This document shows positions 8,446-16,654 of a DNA stretch of 64,000 nt, piece by piece; position 1 is the stretch's first letter; the number at the start of each line of letters is the position of its first letter. The position numbers and the translations under genes were made by a program. The notes beneath the pieces are model-generated. The model did not search any database, was not told where the DNA came from, and was given only the letters and a program-made list of their open reading frames with translations. Source of the DNA: Anaerolineae bacterium (lineage in GTDB: Bacteria > Chloroflexota > Anaerolineae > UBA4142 > SHND01); contig JAJTXZ010000019.1 in the NCBI GenBank assembly GCA_021463195.1, forward strand, positions 1 to 64,000, given 5' to 3'.

Positions 8446-11295
8446 ATGTCCGAAACGCAACTCTTGTTAATTGACGCGCACGCGTTGATTCATCGCAGTT
8501 ATCACGCGATCGAACGCGACCTCACGTCGCCGTCGGGCGAACCGACTAAAGCGGTGTACGGTTTTGCGTCCACCCTTTTAAAGGTCATCAAAGAACGCCA
8601 GCCGCAGTACGTGATTGCGACTTTTGACGCGGGCAAGAGTTTCCGCGCTGAGCGATTCGCGGCGTACAAAGCGAATCGTCCGCCGACGCCCGATGATTTG
8701 AAATCGCAATTCGCGCGCTGTCAAGAATTTTGCCGCGCCTTGAACATTCCCGTATTCGTCGAGTCGGGTTACGAAGCCGATGATTTGATTGGCACGCTGT
8801 CCAAACAAGCGCAAGTCGAAAATCTCGACACGCTTATTTTGACTGGCGACCGCGACACGCTGCAGTTGGTAGACGGCAAAACGAATGTGTTGATGATTAT
8901 CGGTCAGACCGGCGAACTCAAACTGTATGACGCGGCGGCGGTGGTCGAACGCTTTGGCTTTGCGCCCGCGCAACTGATTGATTTCAAAGCGCTGCGCGGC
9001 GACGCGTCGGACAATATTCCCGGCGTCGCAGGCGTCGGCGACAAGACCGCGACAAAATTGATTCAGGCGTACGAAAACGTCGAGGGCATTTACGCGCATT
9101 TGAACGCCGTCGAAGGCAAAATGCGCGACAAACTCGCGGACGCGCGCGCGCAGGTTGAATTAAATAAACAGCTGGTGACGATTGACCGCGCGGCGCCGGT
9201 GACGCTCGATGTGAACGCGGCGCGCTTTGGCGCATACGACCGCGCGCAGGCGGTGGAACTGGCGCGCGAATTGGGCTTTCAATCTTTGCTCCCGCGCTTG
9301 CCCGGCGCCGACGGCGCGACCGACGCGAGCGCCGCGCCTGTCGCGCCGTCGGACTATGCCATACAATACGCCGCCGTCATTTCGGACGCCGACCTCGACG
9401 CGTTGGTGGAACGAATCAAAAAAAACAAGGCGTTCGTGGTGGACGTCGAGACGACCGATATTGACCCGCAGCGCGCGGATCTGGTCGGCATCGCGATCGG
9501 CGTAGGGGGGGGGGAAGCGTATTATATTCCGGTGGCGTATGATGCGCCGCGCAGCGCGCCCGCCGCGCCCAAAACCAAAGCGCTCAAAGAACAAAAGCAG
9601 GCATCCCTTTTTGATACCAATGCGCCGACGCTTCCAATCGCCAGCGCCGACGCGCATCCGTTCGCGAAATTGCCGCTCGAACGCGTGCGCGCGAAAATGG
9701 CTGGCGTTTTCGCGGACCCGCATATCGAAAAATACGCGCACAACGCGAGTTACGATTGGGGCACGCTGCGCCGCGCCGGATTTGAAATCCGCGATTTCGC
9801 GTTCGACACAATGATTGCGGCGCATTTGTTGGAAAACAATCCGCAAGCGATCGGTTTGAAAAATTTGGCGTTTCAACATTTTGGCGCGCAAATGACCGAG
9901 ATTCAAGCGCTCATCGGCAAAGGCAAAAATCAAATTACGATGGCGCAGGTGAGCGTTGACAAAATCACGCAATACGCGTCCGCCGACGCCGATTACACGT
10001 ATCGCTTGTTTGAAAAATACAAACCGCTTTTGAGCGAACGCGGTCTCGCCAAATTATTTTATGAAATTGAAATGCCGCTCGTCGCGGTGATTGTGGATTT
10101 GGAAGCGGCGGGCGTCCTGCTAGATTTGGCGGCGCTGCATGAATTGTCGCGCGAGATTGCGGCGCGTCTCGACGCAATCGAAAAGCAAGTCTATGCGCTG
10201 GTCGGCGCGCCCTTTAATCTCAATTCACCCATGCAGCTCTCGGAAGCGTTATTTGAAAAATTGGGCTTGTCGTCGCAAGGTTTGGAACGCACCAGCACGG
10301 GCAAAATTTCGACGGCGGCGGGCGCGCTGGAAACGTTGCGCGATAAACATCCGGTGATCCCATTGATTTTGGAACACCGCGAATTATCCAAACTGCGCGG
10401 CACGTATGCCGATGCGCTGCCGCAGCTGGTGAATCCGACGGACGGCCGCGTGCATACGAGTTTCAATCAAGCGGGCGCGGTGACCGGGCGTTTGTCGTCG
10501 TCCAATCCAAATCTACAAAATATTCCGGCGCGCACCGAATTGGGTCGCCGCGTGCGCCGCGCGTTTATCGCGCCGCCGGGCAGCGTATTGGTCTCGGCGG
10601 ATTATTCCCAAGTCGAATTACGCATCCTCGCGCACGTTTCGCAAGACCCGAATTTGCTGCAGGCCTTCGCGCATGGCGAAGATATTCACGCCAGCACCGC
10701 CGCGACCTTGTTCAATGTGCCGCTCGCTGAGGTCACGCCGCAAATGCGCCGCTTGGGCAAAACGATCAATTTTGGCGTCGTATACGGCATCAGCGATTGG
10801 GGCGTCGCGGGACGCACCGAACTTTCGTTAGAGGACTCGCGCAAACTAATCAACGATTATTACGCGCGCTATCCGCGCGTCCGCGAATATTTGGAACGCA
10901 CCAAAGCGTTGGCGCGCGAACAGGGCTATGTCGAATCGCTCTTGGGGCGGCGGCGTTATTTTCCAGAGCTCGCGTCGGGACGCAAATTGATGCCCGCGCA
11001 AAAAAATCAAGCCGAACGCGAAGCCATCAACATGCCGATTCAAGCGACGGCGGCGGACATTATCAAAATCGCGATGACGCATTTGCATAGCGCGTTGCTC
11101 AAGCGAAAATTTCCGGGCAAAATGATTTTACAAGTGCATGACGAATTGGTGTTTGAATGTCCGCAAGAACTGGTGAATGAATTTGTTCCGCTCGTGCGCC
11201 GCATCATGGCGGACGCGTATCCTCTGGACGCGCCGCTCCAAGTCGAAGTCAAAGTCGGCGCGAATTGGGATGAAATGAGCAAGGCGCGCATATGA
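8446..11295 (+). CDS. polA: DNA polymerase I
   Basis: This 949-residue protein is a full-length family A DNA polymerase, used for Okazaki fragment maturation and repair synthesis. The N-terminal 5'-3' exonuclease (1-290) shows LLIDAHALIHRSYHA, GYEADDLIG and GDASDNIPGV. The 3'-5' exonuclease domain keeps its catalytic residues: DVETTD (about 331), HNASYDW (about 431) and YASADADY (about 510), so proofreading should be active. The polymerase domain has DYSQVELR (about 719), RRLGKTINFGVVYG (about 768) and QVHDEL (about 896). Phe in NFG predicts discrimination against dideoxynucleotides. A 30-residue insertion (APKTKALKEQKQASLF) sits in the exonuclease domain. A 10-G tract (9505-9514) encodes a Gly run. 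The next gene overlaps the stop by 4 bp. Confidence 0.97.
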   Translation: MSETQLLLIDAHALIHRSYHAIERDLTSPSGEPTKAVYGFASTLLKVIKERQPQYVIATFDAGKSFRAERFAAYKANRPPTPDDLKSQFARCQEFCRALNIPVFVESGYEADDLIGTLSKQAQVENLDTLILTGDRDTLQLVDGKTNVLMIIGQTGELKLYDAAAVVERFGFAPAQLIDFKALRGDASDNIPGVAGVGDKTATKLIQAYENVEGIYAHLNAVEGKMRDKLADARAQVELNKQLVTIDRAAPVTLDVNAARFGAYDRAQAVELARELGFQSLLPRLPGADGATDASAAPVAPSDYAIQYAAVISDADLDALVERIKKNKAFVVDVETTDIDPQRADLVGIAIGVGGGEAYYIPVAYDAPRSAPAAPKTKALKEQKQASLFDTNAPTLPIASADAHPFAKLPLERVRAKMAGVFADPHIEKYAHNASYDWGTLRRAGFEIRDFAFDTMIAAHLLENNPQAIGLKNLAFQHFGAQMTEIQALIGKGKNQITMAQVSVDKITQYASADADYTYRLFEKYKPLLSERGLAKLFYEIEMPLVAVIVDLEAAGVLLDLAALHELSREIAARLDAIEKQVYALVGAPFNLNSPMQLSEALFEKLGLSSQGLERTSTGKISTAAGALETLRDKHPVIPLILEHRELSKLRGTYADALPQLVNPTDGRVHTSFNQAGAVTGRLSSSNPNLQNIPARTELGRRVRRAFIAPPGSVLVSADYSQVELRILAHVSQDPNLLQAFAHGEDIHASTAATLFNVPLAEVTPQMRRLGKTINFGVVYGISDWGVAGRTELSLEDSRKLINDYYARYPRVREYLERTKALAREQGYVESLLGRRRYFPELASGRKLMPAQKNQAEREAINMPIQATAADIIKIAMTHLHSALLKRKFPGKMILQVHDELVFECPQELVNEFVPLVRRIMADAYPLDAPLQVEVKVGANWDEMSKARI

Positions 11296-12053
11296 ATCTT
11301 TTTTCATTGACCGATCTTGAGAGTCTGAGCGACGCGAACGCGGCAGACCCCGCGTATGATTCGGCGCGTCAGCACGCGCGCAATCAACTGGCGTGGCTGC
11401 ACGAACGCATCTATGGCGAAATCCGCGCGCGCCGCTGGGATATTCATTTTAGACCCGAATGGTCTCTGACTTGGGCGCGCCGTTCAGAGGCGCAGCCGCG
11501 CGTCAGCGCTTTGCGTTTGCGTTATACCAAAGCCGAATACGTGCTCCATCTGCTGCAAAAACAATTTGGCGGTCCGCCGTTGACGTGGGACGATTGCGCG
11601 TGGTTGGGCATTGGCTTGGATGGACAGGGACTTGTAGTCGAATGGAATATTCCCGCCAACGCGAAATTCGACGCGCAAAATTTTCACAACAAACTGACTT
11701 GGGGCGCGCCGGAAAAACGCACCCTCCGCCAAATCCTTGCCGAATTGGGCGGCGAAGGCGCGTTGACGCTGTACGCACAAGCGCAGCCGATACTCCAGGT
11801 GCGCTGCGCGCGTTTGGTGGACTTGAACGTCTTGAATACAACGTTGGAAAAATTCACGCCGGGCCGCCATACGTGGAATATCGCAATGCGCTTGGCGGTG
11901 ACCGACGCGCGCTTGACGCCGAACGGCGCGCCGGATGAATTGTTGTATCGGCTCGCGCAGTTGTATGCGCTGCATCAATTTGCCGCGTGGTCGCCGCGCA
12001 ATAATTTTCTCGACCGCGCGCGCGGCGAATCCACCTCCGGAGCCGTAACGTGA
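11292..12053 (+). CDS. Hypothetical protein coupled to polA
   Basis: This 253-residue soluble protein is one I cannot assign to a family. Its ATG overlaps the polA stop (ATGA), so the two are probably translationally coupled. Visible features are an N-terminal helical part (ARNQLAWLHERIYGEIRARRWDIHF), a central segment with RLRYTKAEYVLHLLQKQFG and WLGIGLDGQGLVVEWNIP, and a helical C-terminus (LLYRLAQLYALHQFAAW). There are no Cys/His clusters, P-loop or membrane segments. The WLHERIYGEIRARRWDIHFRPEW stretch with many Arg and Trp suggests a nucleic-acid-associated role, but this is only inference from composition and linkage. Confidence 0.7.
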   Translation: MNLFSLTDLESLSDANAADPAYDSARQHARNQLAWLHERIYGEIRARRWDIHFRPEWSLTWARRSEAQPRVSALRLRYTKAEYVLHLLQKQFGGPPLTWDDCAWLGIGLDGQGLVVEWNIPANAKFDAQNFHNKLTWGAPEKRTLRQILAELGGEGALTLYAQAQPILQVRCARLVDLNVLNTTLEKFTPGRHTWNIAMRLAVTDARLTPNGAPDELLYRLAQLYALHQFAAWSPRNNFLDRARGESTSGAVT

Positions 12054-12143
12054 TACGACAAACGAGCGCTTGGCTTGGCTGCGCTCGGTCTGACGCTCCG
12101 CGCTTGAACGCACGCGCAGTTTAAGAATTGTTTTATTCACGCT

Positions 12144-13664
12144 ATGCGCCGTATATTCAAACTTTTACTATTTGGCTTGCTTGCGCTTGGACTGCCCGGT
12201 TGCGCTTGGCAAAATACGCCGACGCCATCCATCTCAAAATCCGCCCGCGCGATTGTCATTACGGCAGAGCCGAAACCAAGTCCCACCGCGACCAATGCGC
12301 CGACTGCCACGCGCGCGCCAACGCGTACGCCAACGGCAACCGCGACACCGCCGCCCACCGCGACGCCAACAAATACGCCGACGCCGGACCCGTACACCAT
12401 CCCGCGCACGTTGGGCGGCGCGCGCGCATTGCCGCGCGACGCGGTATTAAAATTCGCGCCTCTCGAGCCGCTGCAAATCAGCCCCGCGTTCTTTGGCCTC
12501 AACTATTGGGTGGCGCCGTTTGGAAAACTGGCGCGCCAAGAATTCGCCGCGCTGCCGTTGACGGTAATACGCTGGGGCGGCGAAAATTTTGAAAACGATA
12601 AATTCGCGTGGAGCGCGTTGGACCGCTTTATTTTGGACGCGCGGCTTATGAATATGGAACCGCTGATTCAGGCGCCCTATTCGCATCACGACCCCGCGTT
12701 CGCCGCCGAGATGGTGCGCTATGTGAACATTGAAAAAAAATACGACGTGCGCCTTTGGAGCATCGGCAACGAAGAAGATAAAAATTATCGCGGCGGCGCC
12801 AAAGAAAAATGGATTAACTCGTGGCGCGGTTATCGCGACGCGATGAAAGCGGTGGACCCGAACATTTTGATTTTCGGACCCGAATATTCGTACGCCTATG
12901 ATTTCAGACATCCCGAACGCGATTGGCTGACGCCGTTCTTGCAAGTAAACGGCGACGCGGTGGATGTGATTTCGCTGCATCGCTATCCCTTTAACGGCAA
13001 TCAACGCAATGTCACGATGCTGTTGCGCGACGCCGTTGGAACCATGTCGCGAGTGCATGCTTTGCAGGGACATATTCGCGCGGTGACGGGGCGCGATATT
13101 CCGCTCGCGTTCACCGAAATGAATCTTTCGCACGATTGGCGCACAAATGGCGAAGGCAGCAGCGCGTCGTTCACCGCGGGACTTTGGATGGCGGAAACAC
13201 TTGGGCAGATGGCGGAAGGCGGCGTGGCGATGGTGAATGTGTGGAGCGCCGTCGGCGACGGTTCGCTGAGTTTGCTCGAAGCCAAAACCTTGAACAAGCG
13301 TCCGACTTTTTACGCGCTGCAAATGTACGCGCAGTACGGCGACCGCGTGGTCCCCGCCGCGTCGCACGTCCCAAATGTAAAGGTCCACGCGGCGCGCGAT
13401 TCGCGCACGGGCGCGGTGACGATCGTGTTGGTCAATCTTGGCAAGACCGCCGCGGATTTTCGGCTCATTTTGAATTCAGGCGGCGAACAAAAAGACGGCA
13501 ATATTTATTTTGATTTGAACACGCGCAAACGCATTCCTTATACCCTGCCCGCGCACAGCATGGTTTCATTTTCCTTTGACAATCAACTGGCGCGCACGCG
13601 CACTTTATTGTACTCGCGCGCGATGCACGATGCGGGACAACTTCCGCAATATACGACACCTTGA
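12144..13664 (+). CDS. Secreted lipoprotein with clan A glycoside hydrolase-like domain
   Basis: This 506-residue lipoprotein has a signal peptide with lipobox LPGC (Cys20), followed by a Thr/Pro-rich linker (about 40-75, PTATPTNTPTPDP) of the kind common in Chloroflexota exported proteins. The mature domain looks like a (beta/alpha)8 hydrolase. VIRWGGENFENDKFAW resembles the substrate-binding beta-strand of GH44-like enzymes. WSIGNEEDK holds the Asn-Glu expected for the acid/base, and LAFTEMNLSHDW holds the Glu expected for the nucleophile. DVISLHRYPF also fits this clan. The C-terminal 100 residues (VTIVLVNLGKTAADFRL) look like the small beta-sandwich found after such barrels. A retaining polysaccharide hydrolase is likely, with family and substrate open. 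It lies 15 bp upstream of argS. Confidence 0.7.
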   Translation: MRRIFKLLLFGLLALGLPGCAWQNTPTPSISKSARAIVITAEPKPSPTATNAPTATRAPTRTPTATATPPPTATPTNTPTPDPYTIPRTLGGARALPRDAVLKFAPLEPLQISPAFFGLNYWVAPFGKLARQEFAALPLTVIRWGGENFENDKFAWSALDRFILDARLMNMEPLIQAPYSHHDPAFAAEMVRYVNIEKKYDVRLWSIGNEEDKNYRGGAKEKWINSWRGYRDAMKAVDPNILIFGPEYSYAYDFRHPERDWLTPFLQVNGDAVDVISLHRYPFNGNQRNVTMLLRDAVGTMSRVHALQGHIRAVTGRDIPLAFTEMNLSHDWRTNGEGSSASFTAGLWMAETLGQMAEGGVAMVNVWSAVGDGSLSLLEAKTLNKRPTFYALQMYAQYGDRVVPAASHVPNVKVHAARDSRTGAVTIVLVNLGKTAADFRLILNSGGEQKDGNIYFDLNTRKRIPYTLPAHSMVSFSFDNQLARTRTLLYSRAMHDAGQLPQYTTP

Positions 13665-13679
13665 AACGGACATCACGCT

Positions 13680-15368
13680 ATGATTCGTCACACTCTGGAA
13701 GAACTCTTGCGCGACGCGCTGAGCGCCGCGCAAACGGCCGGCGACCTGCCCACGTTTGAAATTCCGCCCATCGAAATCGCGCGCCCGCCAAAACCGAATA
13801 TGGGCGACTATTCCACGTCGCTCGCGCTCAAACTCGCGGGGACGGCAAAACGCGCGCCGTTGCAAATCGCGCAAAGCGTCGTCAAACATTTTCCCGCGCA
13901 CGCGGCAATTGCCCAAGTCGAAAGCGTCGCGCCCGGTTTTGTCAACCTCACCCTCGCGCCCGCGTGGCTGGCGCAGCAGGTGAACGAAATCAACGCGGCA
14001 GGCGCGCAGTTCGGCAATGTGCCGTTGGGCAACGGCGCGCATGTTCAAATCGAATTCGTCAGCGCGAATCCGACGGGTCCCATGACCGTCGCGTCGGCGC
14101 GCAATATGGCAATCGGCGACACGCTGGCGCGACTTTTGCGCGCGGCGAATTATCGCGTGGCGACCGAGTACTATGTCAATGACGCGGGTTCGCAAGTGCG
14201 TCATCTGGGCGAAAGCATTTACGCGCGCTGCGCGCAGCAGCGCGGCCGCGACGAACCTTTTCCCGACGACGGTTACAAAGGCGAATATGTCAACGACATC
14301 GCGCGCGCGATTCTTGAACGCGACGGCGATACCTATTTGCAAATGGAATATCCCGCCGCTGTCCGCGCGTTGAAAAAAATCGGCGTCAGCATGATGCTGG
14401 AAAAAATCCGCGCGACGCTCGCGCGCGCGGGCGTCGTATTCGACGAATGGTTTTCGGAACAAAGTTTGTACGATTCCGGTTTATTTAATACGATTCTGGA
14501 CAAATTGGCGGCAAAAGGTCTGACCTATGAAAAAGATGGCGCTGTGTGGTTCCAAGCCACCGCGCTAGGTTTGGACAAGGACGCCGTGCTAGTGCGTTCC
14601 GCGCAGGTCGTGAGCGAGCCGGATGAGCGTCCAACATATTTGGCATCCGATTTGCCGTACGTCTGGAACAAGCTGGTGACACGCGGCTTTGACCGCGCGA
14701 TTTATATATGGGGCGCGGACCATCAAGGCGATGTGCCGCGCGTGTTGGCCGGCGCGCAAGCGTTGGGACTTGATCCCAAACGCGTCGTCATTATTATTTA
14801 TCAACTCGTGCGGCTCACGCGCGGCGGCGAAAAAGTCCGCATGTCAAAACGCGCGGGCGAGTTTGATACGCTCGATGATTTGATTGACGATGTAGGCGTG
14901 GACGCGGTGCGCTTTTTGCTCATCACCAGTTCGGCGGACACTTCGATGGATTTTGATTTGCAGCTCGCCGTGCAGCGGTCAAACGAAAATCCGGTGTATT
15001 ACGTCCAATATATGCACGCGCGCATCGCGGGCATTTTGCGCAACGCGGCGGAACAGGGCATCGCGCGCGGCCAAGCCGACGTGAATCTATTGCGACATCC
15101 CGCCGAATTGAATCTAATCAAACAAATGCTCAAGCTGGAAGAAATCATCGAACTCGCCGCGACGAAATTAGAGCCGCATCATTTGCCGCATTACGCGATG
15201 GAATTGGGCAGAGCGTTCAGCGCGTTTTATGACCACTGCCCCATCTTGCCGCCCAAGCAAACCGACGCGGCATTGACGCGCGCGCGGTTAGAGCTCGCGG
15301 TCGCGGCAAAAACGGTTCTCGCGCGCGCATTGGATTTGGTTGGCGTGACCGCGCCAGAGACGATGTGA
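13680..15368 (+). CDS. argS: Arginyl-tRNA synthetase
   Basis: This 562-residue class Ia synthetase charges tRNA-Arg. The N-terminal additional domain (1-115) is followed by EFVSANPTGP and the Rossmann catalytic domain with YYVNDAGSQ. IYIWGADHQGDVPR and the KMSKS-type loop VRMSKRAG follow, and the anticodon-binding helical domain (about 440-562) includes YYVQYMHARI. The HIGH signature is unusual. After ANPTGP, where H-V-G-H is normal, the sequence is M135-T-V-A-S-A-R-N, so both histidines are replaced. Everything else is well preserved and the reading frame is complete. The enzyme is presumably functional, since argS is essential. The start ATG follows the lipoprotein stop closely. Confidence 0.95.
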   Translation: MIRHTLEELLRDALSAAQTAGDLPTFEIPPIEIARPPKPNMGDYSTSLALKLAGTAKRAPLQIAQSVVKHFPAHAAIAQVESVAPGFVNLTLAPAWLAQQVNEINAAGAQFGNVPLGNGAHVQIEFVSANPTGPMTVASARNMAIGDTLARLLRAANYRVATEYYVNDAGSQVRHLGESIYARCAQQRGRDEPFPDDGYKGEYVNDIARAILERDGDTYLQMEYPAAVRALKKIGVSMMLEKIRATLARAGVVFDEWFSEQSLYDSGLFNTILDKLAAKGLTYEKDGAVWFQATALGLDKDAVLVRSAQVVSEPDERPTYLASDLPYVWNKLVTRGFDRAIYIWGADHQGDVPRVLAGAQALGLDPKRVVIIIYQLVRLTRGGEKVRMSKRAGEFDTLDDLIDDVGVDAVRFLLITSSADTSMDFDLQLAVQRSNENPVYYVQYMHARIAGILRNAAEQGIARGQADVNLLRHPAELNLIKQMLKLEEIIELAATKLEPHHLPHYAMELGRAFSAFYDHCPILPPKQTDAALTRARLELAVAAKTVLARALDLVGVTAPETM

Positions 15369-15383
15369 GGCGCCAGCAGATAA

Positions 15384-16013
15384 ATGGAATTTACACTGGG
15401 GGTTTTGGTCGGAATTTTACTTACGCTGTTGATTTTGGGCGCGAGTCTTTTGATATTGCAGCGCCGTTCCATCGCGCCGCCACTATCGCCGCCGCAAAAT
15501 TTTGAGGGCGAACCGGCGGTAACGGTGCTGATGATTGAATCGTTTCTGAATCAGCAGCTGCGCGAAGCATTGGCAGCCGAAACCGTAGCTGAAGTGACAA
15601 ACTCGGCGCAAAAAGCGCCGCGCGTCAAAATCAAACTGAACGATGCCACATTAGATGTGCAAGCCGGACAGCACGCGCGCTTTTACGCGCAGTTGACGGC
15701 GACAGCGTGGAATTTGCCGGTGCAGCTGCGTCCGATTGCGGACATGGTATTTGGGCTACAGGATGGACGCGTGAAAATTAACGTGACCCAAGTGCAGCTC
15801 GGAGGCGTGCGCGTGCCGCACGCGTTGGTAGACCATTTTGTCAGTCAAGTCGTCGCCGCGGCAGAGACAAAATTAAATCATTCGTTAACGCAGCTGCAGC
15901 GCGACACGCGCGCGCAGTTGACGCGCATCGAAACGACCGAAGATTTGATGATTTTAAAATTCACCGCGCCGCGCGCGGCGCAAACCACAGCGTCGCAAGG
16001 AGCGCCTCAATGA
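15384..16013 (+). CDS. Membrane-anchored protein, paralogue of the next gene
   Basis: This protein has 209 residues. A single N-terminal membrane helix (about 5-25, LGVLVGILLTLLILGASLLIL) anchors a domain that faces outward. The domain starts at IESFLNQQLREAL, continues with a beta-rich central part (RVKIKLNDATLDVQAGQHARFYAQL) and ends VRVPHALVDHFVSQV...TKLNHSL and TTEDLMILKF. Each of these blocks has a counterpart in the downstream lipoprotein. The layout (FLNQQL near the start, VGG.RVP, then an amphipathic helix) reminds me of the DUF2993/LmeA-type lipid-binding envelope proteins, but this resemblance is weak. The gene ends in a 4-bp overlap with the next start. Confidence 0.7.
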   Translation: MEFTLGVLVGILLTLLILGASLLILQRRSIAPPLSPPQNFEGEPAVTVLMIESFLNQQLREALAAETVAEVTNSAQKAPRVKIKLNDATLDVQAGQHARFYAQLTATAWNLPVQLRPIADMVFGLQDGRVKINVTQVQLGGVRVPHALVDHFVSQVVAAAETKLNHSLTQLQRDTRAQLTRIETTEDLMILKFTAPRAAQTTASQGAPQ

Positions 16014-16576
16014 GAACAAGCCAAACAGGATTACTCGGAATTATTTTAATCGTGGGCGCGCTCGGGTGCGGAATCTTTTCGGATGCGGCGACCGCAGTCC
16101 CGACGCCGACGCGCCTCGTAAGCATCGCGCCGACGAATCCGCCGCCGACGCGCGCGCCGCTTGCGCCCACCGCGCCGAACGCGCAAAGCGTCAGTATCAG
16201 CGAAAGCGATTTGAATCAACAACTGAATCAAAATCTGCCACCAGGCGGTCAGGTCTCGAATGTGTTTTTGGACTTGCACGCGGAGAATACGGCGAGCATA
16301 AGCGCGACGATACAGTTGAATTCAATTACTTTGCAGCCCACCGCGTCGCTCCAAGCCGCCGTCGTAAATCATCGCATCGCGATTACGGTAACGCGCGTGC
16401 GCGTCGGCGGGTTTGGCGTGCCGAGCAGTATGATTGAACCGCAAATCGCCGATTTGAAAAATATGGCAGAGCGCGAACTCAACGCGCAGTTAGAAAAGTT
16501 GGAACAAACCACCGGATTCAAACTCCAAGCCATCACGACGACCGAAAACGAATTACGCTTGTATTTCGCGCAATAA
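16010..16576 (+). CDS. Lipoprotein, paralogue of the preceding membrane-anchored protein
   Basis: This 188-residue protein has a lipoprotein signal with lipobox GALGC (Cys20), then a Pro/Thr linker (PTPTRLVSIAPTNPPPTRAP), then the same domain as the gene before it. ISESDLNQQLNQNL, ITVTRVRVGGFGVPSSMI, RELNAQLEKLEQTTGF and TTENELRLYF align with the paralogue. The start ATG overlaps the upstream stop (ATGA), so the pair is translated as a unit. One copy is anchored by a helix and one by lipid, which suggests two membrane-tethered forms of one binding domain. The function is unknown. A strong terminator follows. Confidence 0.7.
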   Translation: MRTSQTGLLGIILIVGALGCGIFSDAATAVPTPTRLVSIAPTNPPPTRAPLAPTAPNAQSVSISESDLNQQLNQNLPPGGQVSNVFLDLHAENTASISATIQLNSITLQPTASLQAAVVNHRIAITVTRVRVGGFGVPSSMIEPQIADLKNMAERELNAQLEKLEQTTGFKLQAITTTENELRLYFAQ

Positions 16577-16586
16577 GTCGCGATCC

Positions 16587-16626
16587 AAAAATCCCGTTTT
16601 GCGAAAACGCAAAACGGGATTTTTTT
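16587..16626. terminator. Bidirectional intrinsic terminator
   Basis: A 16-bp perfect stem (AAAATCCCGTTTTGCG pairing with CGCAAAACGGGATTTT) has loop AAAA, with A and T runs outside. It lies between the convergent genes ending at 16576 and 16655 and can serve both. Confidence 0.92.
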
Positions 16627-16654
16627 AGCCACAACTTGAACGCGCCAAGATTTT

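Noticed and set aside
9505-9514. polA as a phase-variable gene
   Set aside because: An essential-type repair polymerase switching off by slippage is unlikely; the tract is reported for checking but not interpreted as a switch.
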